Origin: Muricea muricata
Lineage: Eukaryota > Cnidaria > Anthozoa > Malacalcyonacea > Plexauridae
Length of the DNA stretch: 64,000 bases
Assembly: GCA_963855995.1 (NCBI GenBank)
Contig: OY979723.1
Coordinates: forward strand, 4,180,501-4,244,500
Direction: 5' to 3'
Below, one piece after another: positions 1-11,330 of this stretch. How positions within the stretch are numbered: the stretch's first letter is position 1; each line of letters starts with the position of its first letter. Below the pieces are notes generated by a model. It saw only the letters and a list, made by a program, of their open reading frames with translations, was not told the origin of the DNA and ran no database searches. Both the position numbers and the translations under genes were made by a program.

Positions 1-423
1 TATTATCTAAAATTGAATAAAAATAAGAATGGCAAATAGTTATGGTCGATTACTTACGAATGCAAGTATAGAATCAATGAACTTGCTGCTTGGAGAGATA
101 AAAGGTTACACCTGCTTTCATCTTTTGTTGTGTTATGCGTCGCTACAACTATAAGGCCAATTAAGCTCTGGAATCATTTATTTCCAGCGGGCGTCCAAGT
201 AAAGAGTTATTAACGCATTCGGCGTCTGAACAAAATTGTATTTTTAGGTAAAAAGGGCAATCGTTTAAAGGCAAAATATATAACAGCTATCGTTCATGTT
301 TGCAAATATTCACTCGAGTTAGCCATGAAACACAAATTAAATAGCTATTTCTCGTCCTCTTTACGTCAAACTGCAAAAATTCATTTTACGCTTTGCGTAA
401 GTGGAACACACTTAATGGGGTAA

Positions 424-507
424 AGCTGGGTTTACACGTACGATTTTTTTTTTGCGCCGGCAACGCAACGGGTCAAATTTCATCGCATTGCCGGCGCGAG
501 TGATAAC
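424..507 (+). repeat. Harbinger left terminal inverted repeat
   Basis: It starts AGCTGGGTTTACACGTACG and continues through GCCGGCAACGCAACGGGTC to GCGCGAGTGATAAC. The reverse complement of 4225-4313 matches with few differences. Confidence 0.93.
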
Positions 508-758
508 AATGCGCGTGTTTTGTGTGCTGCGCGGCAACGCAATTGTAATTTAATCTTTTCGACAACGTTGCCGAAAATTAAAATCATTTTAACTTTCGGC
601 AACGATTGCAGAAAATATCGTATTACACTTGTCAATTGCTCACATCCTCAGCCAATGAAATTCAAGTACTTAAGTAATGCAGGCTCGTTAACTGCATGAA
701 CATTAAAATTTCTTCGAGAACCGGGACGCGTGTCGCGTGTTTCTTGCGTTTTCAAAAC

Positions 759-2187
759 ATGGGGGCATCACAAGAACTGTTCGAAGTAAATACTGTTGGG
801 CACTTGACTTGAAATCTTTGATTTCATTTTACCAAAAGAATCCTGTGCTATGGAATCCATCTCATCCACAGTATAGGAACCATGCATTGAAAAACAAAGC
901 AAAAGAAGAACTGGTAAAAGCACTTGGCTTGAAATATACAATTGAGGTTCTCGAAAAGAAACTTGATAGCCTTAGGACATCCATGCGCCAAGAGGTTAAA
1001 CGAATTTTGGAAACAGAAAGCAGTGCTAATGATGAAGAACCTTCCACCAAAAAACCGAAGAGACCTTGGGTACATTATGAGGACATGTTGTTTATGAAGA
1101 AAGACATTGAGCGAGGTAATCTTTTCGTCTCTGGAGAAGCCACAATAGTAACAAATTGCAATCACATTCTCAAAATTTTTAGTAAATAAATTACGATAAC
1201 TTTAGTATTTCATTAATTTATAGATATCATGAAAGAGAAGGAAAAAGAAAAATTGGCATTCGGTGAAGAGGATAGACAGCAGCTGATAGATTATTACAAA
1301 GAGCATCCAATGCTTTGGAATTCCCAGCTGAAGATTACCGAAACAGGGATTTAAGATGAGTAAATTTGGAACGTCTTGCCAGACAGCTTGATTCTCGTTA
1401 CTCTGTTGAAAAAATCCAACAAGAATGGCACAATCTGACTACATACTTTGATCGAGAAAGAATGAGGATGGAAGGAAGCAAAAAATTAGGTGCTGGGTCT
1501 GATGAGGTTTACCAAACAAGTTGGCCATACTATACAGGCATGGAATTTTGTTCGGACAAATCAAATCCAGATGATACAGTTGCAATACTGAATCATATTG
1601 CTCCAGTCCCTAAGAAGGAGAAGACAAAAAATGACTATGAGGAGAAGAAAGCAAAATTATGGGAAGTACTTAGTGAACGCTTGTTGACAAACACCTCAAA
1701 TACTGATAGTAACACCAGGCAAATGGCATGGCAGCAAGGATTCCAAGCTGGATTTCAACAAGCTTGGAAACAGTGTTCCCAAATGTTTATGCAACAACAA
1801 ATGCCAAATTTTTTGGGAAATACATCAGTGAGATCAACACCTACAGAAAGAACAAACAACCCAATTATACAAATTCAACCTCAGTAAAATTTTCCACACC
1901 CATTCCAAACACCACCGTCACATTCTGCATCATCACGATACGGTACACCGCCATCACAACAACAATCCCTGATAACACCCCGCAGTCATTTTGAGAGAGC
2001 AAGACCAGCCAACAAGGTTAATAGATGTACTGAATGCGGACGCTCTACAAAGTACATGTGTGTTAATTGCCCAACCATAATAGGTAATGCCTGTTCAACT
2101 CCTGCAGATCCACTTGAATGCCAAAATTACAATAAAGAGGGTGAAATTAGGCGAGTAGGCTACTGCGACAACTGTCCTGAAGATTAG
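759..2187 (+). pseudogene. Harbinger accessory protein with tandem MADF domains (broken)
   Basis: Seen: a first MADF-like domain (about 800-1110) with LISFYQKNPVLWNPSHPQYRN, a likely intron from a GT donor at about 1115 to an AG near 1225, and a second MADF domain (about 1257-1530) with LIDYYKEHPMLWN and later VEKIQQEWHNL. The second domain is broken by a probable 1-base deletion near 1320-1330 and a stop near 1355. After a further in-frame stop at 1885-1887 the same frame continues to a C-terminal zinc-binding-like segment with four CxxC pairs (CTECG, CVNCP, CDNCP) and ends at 2187. Family knowledge: PIF/Harbinger elements encode a Myb/SANT or MADF-like partner that helps the transposase bind DNA. 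The ATG at 759 is the nearest plausible start, but its frame differs from the first MADF domain, so the true 5' end is unsure. Several breaks make this a pseudogene. Confidence 0.8.
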
Positions 2188-2910
2188 GTACTTGGCATGT
2201 TTTATGAATGTAAATATTTGGATTCTTAGAGTAATTACCTATCTATTTATCAATGTATTAATATCAAAACAATCATTTGCATGTTTATAATATATCTGAA
2301 AATATTTAAATCTTTTATTACTTTTCTATTTATAAATATTTTATCTATTTAGCAATAAAATGATGAAGCAAAACTCTGGGTCACATAGATTTCACTTTGG
2401 GGAAGGGTGCACATGGACAGATTTTCTGGGGGGTACTACCCTCCCCCCCAAAAAATAAACAAAAATTGCAACCCCTAAGAACTGCTTGCACCCTTCAAAA
2501 AAAGTTGGAAACTAGCTACTTCTCTGAAAAAGCAACTCCATCAGTGATGACTCTACTCTCAAAATTATTGAGAAATTCCCCTAAAAATTTCTGCTCCCAA
2601 AAATTTTTTTATTTATTGAATTATTTTCAATAAATAATTAAATTGATTAGTCGACAACCAAATGTATTTACTAATAACATATTTTCTTATTACAGTACTT
2701 AATAAATAAGTTAACCTGTCCATACATCTTAATAGGGCATCAGTAGTATTTCATGTTGAATTACCTAATTACTTAATCTTAATTATCAATATGGGCTCTT
2801 ATCCATTGCCATGAAACAGCCCCCTCCATTGCAAAGTATTCAGTGTACTCTTTCCGCATCTCTTTGACTTGAAAAGTTGCATTAGATGACCCTAGCTGCC
2901 CAAAATCGTA

Positions 2911-3790
2911 CTACGGTAATGCACCATCACTCTCATCAGGAGTAAATTCACCAGTAACAGGATCAAACTGGTCAGCTAATCCAGGTAGAATATAGATCTT
3001 GCCAATATTTGAGTTACTTCTCAAAAAATTGTGTAATGTAATTGTACCCATTGCAATCACTGTTGCTTTCTCTTGTGAAACCATAATGAGTGATCTGAAC
3101 ACACGCCATCGGTTTGCAAGAACATTGAAAGCGTTTTCTGATATCCTTCGACACCTAGAAAGGCGGTAATTAAATATTCTTTTTTTTTCTCAATCAACCC
3201 TGGGTTGGGATAAGGTTTCATCATGTATGATGTCAACGGGAAAGCATCGTCACCAACACGCACATATGGTATGGCAGTCTTCCTTCTAGGTAATGGTCTA
3301 GGCTTTGGTACTGATAGAGGGTTTTCAACATTTTTAAGAACTGTACAAAATTGATTTCTGGCCCAGTTACCACCGTCTGACATTCTTCCATTCATACCCA
3401 CATCAGCAAATATAAATTCGTACTCTGGCCCAACAACACCCATCAAGATGATGCTATCATTGCCTAAATTGAAATATCAAGAATAAAGTATATTTTACAA
3501 AGAAAAATTTACATGAGTTTATTTATGTCAAAATTTAACCCTATGACACAACCTGTGTATTCTAGAACATACTTTTATAATCATGGTAATGGGAGCCTGA
3601 ATTTTGTGGCTGTTGCAGGAGAATTCGCTTCACATCCACTGCCCCCAAGGCATTGGGAAAGTTCCACTGGACTTCAAATTTTTCTGACAACTTCGACCAC
3701 TCTTCCTGTGTCTTTGGAGTGGAAAGGTATATTGGTCACATCACTTCGTATAGTGCTTGACATACCTCTATGACGATTTTCGAAATTGTT
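2911..3790 (-). pseudogene. Harbinger DDE transposase (HARBI1-like), broken
   Basis: Read on the minus strand, exon 1 (about 3790-3573) encodes EEWSKLSEKFEVQWNFPN followed by GAVDVKRI, where the first catalytic Asp is expected. A GTATGT donor at 3567-3572 and an AG acceptor before 3463 join it in frame to exon 2, which continues NDSIILMGVVGPEYEF then FADVGMNGRMSDGG and YVRVGDDAFPL. The third acidic residue lies in RRISENAF. Two lesions are visible: an in-frame TGA at about 3736-3738 in exon 1, and a 1-base shift in a nine-A run (plus 3180-3188) just before FNYRLSRCRRISENAF. The protein ends at the stop at 2911. The catalytic pattern and neighbours fit the PIF/Harbinger family. The N-terminal start was not found. 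Confidence 0.88.
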
Positions 3791-4224
3791 ATTCTACTCA
3801 TTCGAAATTGAAATTCGAGAGAGTGAAATGATTCGCCAGTATATAGCCAAGTATCTGATCGCTAAACAACACATTTCAGCTAGCTTTATACACTCCCTCA
3901 TTACTGTGTCCTTTTTGTGAAGTATTTCCGAAAGAAGATCATGACAACAATTTTGCTAAAATGCTCGAAGTACATTCGCATGTAGCTCTCAAACGCCAAT
4001 GTATCCTGCGCAACCAACTCTGGGAGAAGCTGATGAAAACTGCCCTTGGTTTTTCTTTCCAACATCCACGATCGTACCCAACATTATTTTTTTTTGCTTT
4101 GACTCTCCTCTTCCTTTTCCAGCAAAAGCATTGCAACAACTAAAATTATGTCCTCTTCGGAGGACGCCATGTTGGAGGTTTCGTATTTAAGTCTGAAAGA
4201 AATGACACCTAATTATTTTGCACG

Positions 4225-4313
4225 TGTTACCACTTCACTCGCGCTGGCAATGCGATGAAATTTGACCCGTTGCGTTGCCGGTGCGAGAAAAAATTGTACG
4301 TATAACCCCAGCT
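4225..4313 (-). repeat. Harbinger right terminal inverted repeat
   Basis: It ends in CCCCAGCT at 4313, followed by the TAA target duplicate, and mirrors the left repeat with a few substitutions. Confidence 0.92.
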
Positions 4314-4316
4314 TAA

Positions 4317-4650
4317 GTCATACGTATTCTCAACGTTTGAGTAATTTTACGCGAATAAGTTGAGTAAATAATTGAACTCAAACGTTTGAGTTAAGAGTTT
4401 TGAGTAAATTGCATTATTTACGCAATATTTTGCGTAACTCGGTTTACTCAAACAGTTGCGTAAAATCACACTTACGCGGTGTCTGAGTAAAGTTAATGCT
4501 AAACTCAGCTGTTTGAGTAATATCAAACAATTTTACGCAAATTTTGAGTAAATGCAAGATGGGGTTAGGTAAATTTACTCAAATGATATTTAGTACGTGT
4601 AAAAGTTTACTCAAGATTTGCGCGCAATCACACATGCATACTGGCTAGTC
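4317..4650. repeat. Array of GAGTAA / TTACTC and TTGCGTAA words
   Basis: TTTGAGTAAA, TTACTCAAA, TTTTACGCAA and TTGCGTAA words recur in both orientations. A related fragment (TTTTACGCTTTGCGTAA) lies left of the Harbinger element at about 392-408, so Harbinger seems to have inserted into this repeat. Its outer ends were not resolved. The layout resembles the word arrays at 10212-10569 and 10844-15129. Confidence 0.7.
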
Positions 4651-4800
4651 TGGGTAAAGCAGATGTTGTTCTGAGCTGTTGCGTTGCCAACAACTCTTGA
4701 TGCACCAGCCGGCGCCGAATAGAAGCAAAGTGTCCTTATATTAATCATCCATTAATATGGCGTACGTTAGTACTGATCTGGTGTGCTATTATAAGAAAAA

Positions 4801-5030
4801 ACGCACTCCGAATAATAATGTCATCTTGTAAAGTCAAGATATGAGCTATTTACAGTAAATAGAACAAGACACAAATTATAGTGGTGCCATTTCGACTCTG
4901 TTTCGGGCTCATTGTTAAACCAAACTGAAACTGAAAAAGAGTCCAAATATCACCACCATAATTTGCGTCTTGCTTTTTTTAAATAGCTCATATCTTGATT
5001 TACAAGATGCCATTATTATTTGGAGCATGT
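4801..5030. mobile_element. Foldback MITE, about 230 bp
   Basis: The left arm 4801-4852 (GCACTCCGAATAATAATG then AAGATATGAGCTATTTA) is mirrored by 4981-5030, and inner arms continue the match towards the centre. Almost the whole segment can fold on itself. No clear target duplication was seen. Confidence 0.7.
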
Positions 5031-5472
5031 TTATAATTCCATTATTATTCCATTAACAGCAAGTGAAAAAGAAGAAAAATATGTCACATCTCTTCGCCAA
5101 AAAAACCTTGTGCGCGCGGCACAGGCGTGGGTTCATATTACACCACACCAGACGATTGTCTCACTTCGCTAAATACTTCGCTTGGCAATTAAACAGTAAC
5201 TTTAATAGTCACGGATTAATATAAAACTAAAAGAATATGGAAGGCATAGAAACCAAGGGAACAAGTTGTTGATAAGCCTTCTGAAAGTAAGTTGTATACG
5301 TACAATTTAATAGATGCTTTTAAAGAAGCTGTAGGATAACTTAAGATAATCCCTACAATAACGTTCGGCATATTCTTGCAATGCATATACATCAGTTTAT
5401 ATAATTGAGGACACATTCATACAATTGCTCATGTAACTATCTCTTTATATGCATGTTTATTTTAAAGACGAA

Positions 5473-5809
5473 CTTGCTGAAGTTGCCATAGAGTTTTTGC
5501 CCTTTCTGTTGCCTCAGAAAAAGAATAAGTCCAACAAGAAGAGTTTGTTCGTTTCACCTCGGTAAGAGTTTACTGATATGTTTCAAAAAGTATCACATGC
5601 ATGTCCATGTAATCTGCTTTATTGTATATGTTGCATTATACGTATTTTGTGAATCTAATGATGGTGCGCTTATGGTATTTATATATTTTATACGTATATT
5701 ATTAACTTTTAACTTATCTATCATTTAGGAAGATCAAGTTGTGGATGCTTTTGCATTAACGCTGGCGTTGCCTTTCACAGTTATTTTAGTGAAAGATGAA
5801 TTAGAATGA
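5473..5809 (+). CDS. Two exon-like open segments, unknown
   Basis: 5473-5561 reads as an open segment containing AEVAIEFLPFLLPQKKNKSN and ends at a good donor (CG|GTAAGA). 5729-5809 follows an AG acceptor, reads EDQVVDAFALTLALPF and ends in TGA. The phases of the two segments do not join, so they may not belong together or the gene may be decayed. I do not recognise the product. The rest of 4650-6076 shows no convincing gene. Confidence 0.2.
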
Positions 5810-6076
5810 ATGCTGAGTTCGAATATTGTGGCCGACTGACAAGTCCTATTCGAAGTGGAAGGCGGGATGATGGATGCAGCAATGGCGTTGTCGGCAACTT
5901 ATTACATGTTAATGTATGAATATCCAGCTTCTCTGAACAACGTCTTCGCATATTTACAGAAGTGCATCTTTCAATTTCCAGATGGACGCTAACTTTCGAC
6001 GCGTGTTGTAACGTTTGTAAATTCACTGGGCTTCAACAGAAACGCTGAAGATTTATCAACACTTAGTTGTATGCAG

Positions 6077-6300
6077 GGGCGGACCTAGGATTTTTTACAC
6101 ATCAGTCGAACGCCGAAGGCGTGAGCCATGCTAGGGGGGGGGCCCGGGGGCATGCTCCCCCGGGAAAATTTTGAAATCTAGACTCTCTGAAATGCGATTT
6201 CCAGCATTTCCCGAGCAACATTTTAAAAAGATTGTTAAACATGAATTTTATCTCGCAAAACAGCCCTTCTCCGCTCCCGGTAAACATTTATTTTCGGATT
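6077..6300 (+). mobile_element. One-ended hAT-like fragment
   Basis: It starts CAGGGGCGGACCTAGG and has a G-run and CCCGGGGGCATGCTCCCC, close in style to the CAGGGGCGTAGCCAGG hAT ends elsewhere in the window. No matching right end was seen, so it is probably truncated. Confidence 0.5.
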
Positions 6301-6359
6301 TAAGTTAATTGTACGTTTTTATGCTTTATATTGAATAACTACATTTTATAATAAAACAA

Positions 6360-8606
6360 ACTTGTCAGCTCACCTCTCTGATGAAAAAAGCTTTTATTGT
6401 TTACAGTCACTTTCTTACAACCAAACTGGATGCTATCTTCCCGGCCGCATTTGCATGCAATTTTGCGATACAATATTGCAATATTGATGTGCAAGTTGCT
6501 TGGAGCAAATTGCAATCGTTTTTCCCATCAAAAATTTACAAATTAAAATTTTCCCAAGATGTATCTAAAGAGATATATTGAGATATGTCAAAAATTACCA
6601 AGCAAAGTGTGTAAGATTTATAAAATTCATGTTACGAAAAAAAATGTAATTAATTTAACGTAAATTCAGTGGTACGGCGAAATAGACTTTGAATGCTTAA
6701 ATATACATTTATCGCCTCCTGTTGCAAATAATTCTTTTTCTAATAACCATTTTTGTTCCAATGAGCTCTGTTTTCTGTGCGCACCATTGTAACTCATAAA
6801 ACATAGGCTCCTCTGCATTTATTTATCAATCTATTATCAAAATATTGGCTATGTGCGAAAAAAACATGCCGATTTATTACAATCAAATAAGAAAGTAACA
6901 AATTAAGTTAAATGTAACAATCATTTGATTTAGCTCTAAAAAGTGTCGTGCAAAAACGCTAGCTAAACTAACTAAATAGTAATTAAATTAGTTTGGCACC
7001 ACGAGACGAATACCCAAGAAGGGGCGAGAGGGAGGGTGTTTCAGGGATACAGAGTTGACACCTGGCTGACTGACCTACAAATGGCGTGAAAGCCTCACAC
7101 TGCCATTCATACGAAGAGTTGAGTTTGCGTGTGAACATAAATCCCAATATGATGCAAAACCTCCCTTTGAAAATTAGTTCGATATCTACAGCCGCATGCT
7201 TCTGTAAAATGTGTCACGCGTTACCTAACCAAAAACACGGCAAGCGGAGGCAATGAATCTATTATTCGATGGCTCAAATAATCCCTTTATCACCTCTTAT
7301 TGCAATTAATAATCATTTTTCGAATAACAATTCACTTTCCGATAAGATGAGTTCTGTTTCCTGTGAGGATCATTGACTCATGAAACAAACATTCCTCTGG
7401 AGAAATATATTGGGTATGTGTGAAAGCACATGCCGATCTATTATTTTCAAATATAAAGTAACACATTAAAGCAAGTCTAACAATCTTTTGATTTAGCAGA
7501 GAAAAGGTTGTGTGCTAAAAACGCCACAAGTCTACTTGAAAAGGAATTACCTCACGCTCATCGGAAGAGAAGTACTGCCTTTGATATGTAAATCTGAAGA
7601 ACTCTACAGCAAGGCCAATGGTACTGGGTTCACGCGTGGTCCTAAAAACCATAATTCGAAAACTTAACTAATTAACTTGACGTAAGACTAATGACATATG
7701 ACATGAGACGTATAAATTGAGACATAAAAATGAGACGTACTGCTAACAGCTGTGTTATCAACCGGCAGCCTAGCCCCTGCATCGGGGAACAGTGTGACAG
7801 TAGAAGCTTTACTTTAGAATTTATAAGATCACTAAGCCATTAGTTCCGCTGCTCGTCGTGAACATAGCCCCTGCAGTGACTACACGATGTGCAGCGAATT
7901 AGCCAATACAACCACGTGGTGCCCAATTACGGCATTGTCTTGTAGCTGTATTTAATAAGTATTTGTGTTATGCAGTCTACCGTGATTTTTCTTGGTTATA
8001 CAGTCTTGCTTGTATTTCATTGCTAGATATTTTCACATTTACAAGATGTGAAAATGCGCTTGAGCGTCAATGTTTAAAATATTGCGAAAAACCGCTAAAA
8101 AGCAAAACGTGGTCGGCGAAACGCGGGCGCAGGGGGAGAAAAATATATCATGTTCATTTTGGCGGTAAGCAGAAGTCAATTCTATGCAATGCGGAAACAT
8201 TATATTCCGCAAGGGGCTTTCAAAACAATAATGACCCTCATCAATATTCTTTACCGGAGGACGTTGTCTGAACCAAGCAGTTGCAATGACCTGAATACCT
8301 CCGAAAGATTTAGTCACAGTATAGGGAATAGACGGTAAAGTCACTCAATTGAAGTTTGTGTGTCCACGCATATCGCATCAGGCCGCATCTCATTAACATT
8401 ATGCCAGCGAGTCAATTGCATTTTCTGGCCAATGAGCGCTGAACTGACTCGTGGCAGTCAGTAAACTGCATAATGATAGGGCGCTGTGTTGCACCGCTGA
8501 GTCATGGCCCTATTGTCCATTCCCTAGACTGTGCAGGTGGTTTAGTCTCAATTCCTCAAACCTTCTGGGTAATTAAATTGACATGAATAAATGTTCTTCG
8601 ACTTGA
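6360..8606. other. Unit A conserved non-coding segment
   Basis: This stretch is shared with 30520-32584 (unit B) and 50600-52742 (unit C) with many small indels. No open reading frame is conserved across the three copies, so I see no gene here. It ends at the PIF1 helicase relic. Confidence 0.6.
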
Positions 8607-8943
8607 CTGAGAAACTTCGTCAATAATCAACACGTTTGTTGTTTGTGATCTGTTATAACACTCCTCCCTGCAGCCTTTTATTGATTGGACTACAGCATCC
8701 ACATCCATTCTCGATGATCTTAAGCCATAAAATGAATGTAGAGTTAATGCATTATCATACTGTACAAGCAACAGGCCATCCCTGTAGTACATGTAACTGC
8801 CACACTCCTGTTGATACTAAAAAGTTTCACAAGCTTCTTAACAGTAAATGTTCTACCGGTTCCAGCAGAGCCACTAATGAAAACATTGTGACGTGAAGCA
8901 AAGGGAAGAACCTGCCTCTGTTCTGTATTTAATTCACACGATT
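8607..8943 (-). pseudogene. PIF1-like helicase fragment, unit A
   Basis: The minus strand encodes LNTEQRQVL, then a Walker A-like GSAGTGRTF (the expected Lys is Arg), VAVTCTTGMA, and the Walker B motif LIIDEVSQ. Order and spacing match the N-terminal ATPase domain of PIF1 family 5'-3' DNA helicases. An insertion/frameshift disturbs the middle, and nothing downstream of Walker B is present. Copies in units B and C are likewise fragments without the Walker Lys, so the ancestor was probably already dead. Such pieces can come from Helitrons or from a host PIF1 gene, and nothing here decides between them. Confidence 0.8.
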
Positions 8944-9100
8944 GCCTATAGACCCATTTCAGTTGATCTTCAAATGAGATCATGCATGAAATCTGCAGGA
9001 CAACTTGAAACAAACCGCTCGACAGAATGTGAATTATATCCTCCAGATTCTTTCATTATATGCAAAGTTTTGCTACGGATCAATTAGTGCAATGGGTCTA

Positions 9101-9466
9101 CAGGGTGTCCCAAAAAAGCCCAAAAACTATTGAAAATGATCTATTGTTAGAATTTCAATGCCTAGCACTAAATTGAACCCACGAGTGGATAAACTGTTGG
9201 CATAACCGTCATAATTAATAGTAATACTTAGTGTTAACCATTGTCATGCCAGACAAAAAAACTAAACCTACGAGTGCATATTAAAGATGCAATCAAATTT
9301 TATGCATGGGCTATTTTAGCCTATTCAATTTAATTTTTATCAATATTCCCATGAGCAAAACAAACGTACTTTACAAAGATATTTTAATTTTTTAACAAGT
9401 GCTAGGGCATTCAAATGTTAACAATAGGTGATTTCAATAGTTTTTGGGTTTTTTTGGGACACCCTG
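9101..9466. mobile_element. TA-flanked foldback MITE, CAGGGTGTCCC ends
   Basis: The terminal repeats are CAGGGTGTCCCAAAAAAG and its reverse complement, extending through CCCAAAAACTATTGAAA. TA flanks it at 9099-9100 and 9467-9468. It has no ORF. The ends and TA target fit a Tc1/mariner-type non-autonomous element. Confidence 0.85.
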
Positions 9467-9468
9467 TA

Positions 9469-9835
9469 CAGGGTGAGTAAAAAAAAACTGATGCTCTTTC
9501 AAATTCAAATTAGCAGCGAATTTCATACGGTGTATTCCCATGGGTATACAGAGAACAGATCGTGATTTAGTACACAGTACGTAAACCAATTCTGACAATT
9601 CTTGCATGGCTAAAATTATGCTTTTTTAACTTCCACTGGGAATTCGATTTTGTTTTAGATCAACGCAATGCTGCTATAGTTTGAATTTCAATAGTATCAG
9701 TTTTTTTACCCATCCTGTACTGTGTACTTAGTCACGACCTGTTCTCTGTATACCTATGGGAATACTTAAAGTTCCGTAATGAAATACGCGGCTAATTTGA
9801 ATTTGAAAGGGCATCAGTTTTTTTTACTCACCCTG
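9469..9835. mobile_element. TA-flanked foldback MITE, CAGGGTGAGTAAAA ends
   Basis: It starts CAGGGTGAGTAAAAAAAAAC directly after the TA shared with the previous element and ends GTTTTTTTTACTCACCCTG, followed by TA (9836-9837). The arms pair over most of their length (for example CATGGGTATACAGAGAACAG and its mirror). Confidence 0.85.
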
Positions 9836-9839
9836 TATA

Positions 9840-9896
9840 CAGGGTGAGTAAAAAAATTCATTACGGTTTATTCCCATGGGTCTACAGAGAACAGAT
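9840..9896 (+). mobile_element. Truncated third copy of the CAGGGTGAGTAA MITE
   Basis: It restarts CAGGGTGAGTAAAAAAAT two bases after the previous TA and runs to GGGTCTACAGAGAACAG, where the match ends. Unit sequence resumes near 9900. Confidence 0.75.
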
Positions 9897-10211
9897 TTTA
9901 TGACCTGAGCATTAACAGGCATGGTGACACAATTAAAGTAGGATAAACCTAAAGGCTGTGAACGTACAGCCTCAAAATTAATGCTCTCACTTGAAACTCT
10001 TTTATGGGCATCTGCCTCACAAGGACCTGGCAAATGACAAAACGAAAGAATTTTTCCGATATGAGTAGGCAATAAGGCAAATTTCCGGGATGATAAAACA
10101 GACTTACTAAGCCTCTGCTGTTGCGATGCTCGTTACTGCCGCTATAGATAATGTTGCCCCGATGATGCCAGATGATGATGGAGTTGAACTTTCAACTGAC
10201 CTAGAAGTATA

Positions 10212-10569
10212 CACAGCCAAAAACGCGCCAGTTGCAACAAGTCTGTTGACATCTTGCAACAACTTGTCTCAACAAGCCGATATCAGGATGCGTTCGCATG
10301 GCTTACGACAGCTTGATGACGACTAGTCTGTTGCAAGTTGTCCACAGGCTTGTTGCAAGTTGATTCTTAAAACTTTTTATCTACAGGCTTGCTACATTTT
10401 GTTTCAACAAGTTGCAACAAGTCTTCAAATGACAAGCTGCAACGAGCTTGATTTTAACAAGCTTGTTGCGACTTGATGAAATTGACAAATTTGTTGCAAT
10501 TTGTCAGCAAGTTGCCCCAAGCCAGTAAAATTGACAAGTTGCAAAAAGCCTGTGGCGTTTTTGGTTGTG
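10212..10569. mobile_element. TA-flanked MITE filled with TTGCAACAAG words
   Basis: The ends are CACAGCCAAAAACGC and GCGTTTTTGGTTGTG, with TA at 10210-10211 and 10570-10571. Units B and C (35240, 55385) lack this segment, confirming insertion. The interior is an array of ACTTGTTGCAAC and GTTGCAACAAG words in both orientations. Confidence 0.85.
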
Positions 10570-10843
10570 TAGTGGTAGAACTTTCTTGTGAAGTGGTCGC
10601 AGGAAGGACAGGAGCTGCATTAGGGTTACAACGTCAACGACGGGAAGCAAGTTTGAGCCCGGCGTTGAACTCGTGCAGGTGCTTGGAGATCTAGAAGGCA
10701 TTTTCTATAAAGGAATAGAAAAACAGAAGCAAAAATCAGCACTAGGAAAATATTATGAAGCTAACTCTGGTACAAAGTTAGGCATAATTGTGCAACGAAG
10801 CACAGCATTTCGAGTGCATTGATAAGCCGAGAGATAAAACATA

Positions 10844-11330
10844 CACTCTAAAAAAAGGTGTGTTAATTTAACACACCTTTTTGTCCAAATTTTAACACAC
10901 TTAAGGTGGGTCTTAAAACACGCCTTAAGGTGTGTTTAACACACCCTAAGTTGGGTTTTACAACACACCTTAAGGTGTGTTTAACACACGTTAAGGTGTG
11001 CTAAACACACCTTTAGGTGTGTTACAAAACGCACCTTAAGGTGTGTTTTCTGCCTGTCCAAATTTTAACACAACTTAAGGTGGGTTTTGTATAAAGGTGT
11101 GTTTTCTAGCACACCTTGGTGCGTTTTCTAACACACGTCGGTGTGTTTTCTAGCACACCATGGTGCGTTTTCAAACACACCTTGGTGGGTTTTGTTACAC
11201 ACCTAGAAAGTGCTTTATATCACACCTTCACAGAAGGTGCGTAATATAACACACCAATAGACATGCTTTTTTACACACCTTTTGAAAAGCACATGATTCA
11301 GTTTTACCTGAAGAAAACACACTATATATA
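10844..11330 (+). repeat. Left subterminal palindromic-word array
   Basis: More than a dozen degenerate copies of AACACACCTTAAGGTGTGTT-like words, each itself a dyad, in head and tail orientation. Variants include ACACACCTTGGTGTGTT-type and CACACCATGGTGCG forms. Confidence 0.88.

Larger units (their letters stand above)
424..4313. mobile_element. Harbinger/PIF-type DNA transposon, 3.9 kb, decayed
   Basis: The element is bounded by about 85-bp terminal inverted repeats starting AGCTGGG and by a perfect 3-bp target duplication TAA (421-423 and 4314-4316). TAA/TTA is the preferred Harbinger target. It carries the two genes expected of the superfamily in opposite orientation: a MADF (Myb/SANT-like) DNA-binding protein on the plus strand and a DDE transposase on the minus strand. 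Both are interrupted by stops or frameshifts, so this copy is not autonomous. It sits inside an array of GAGTAA/TTACTC words. The stretch 2188-2910 between the genes holds no gene I can see. Confidence 0.93.

Noticed and set aside
8636-8896. Plus-strand ORF over the PIF1 relic
   Set aside because: Shadow of the minus-strand helicase fragment, which has clear motifs.
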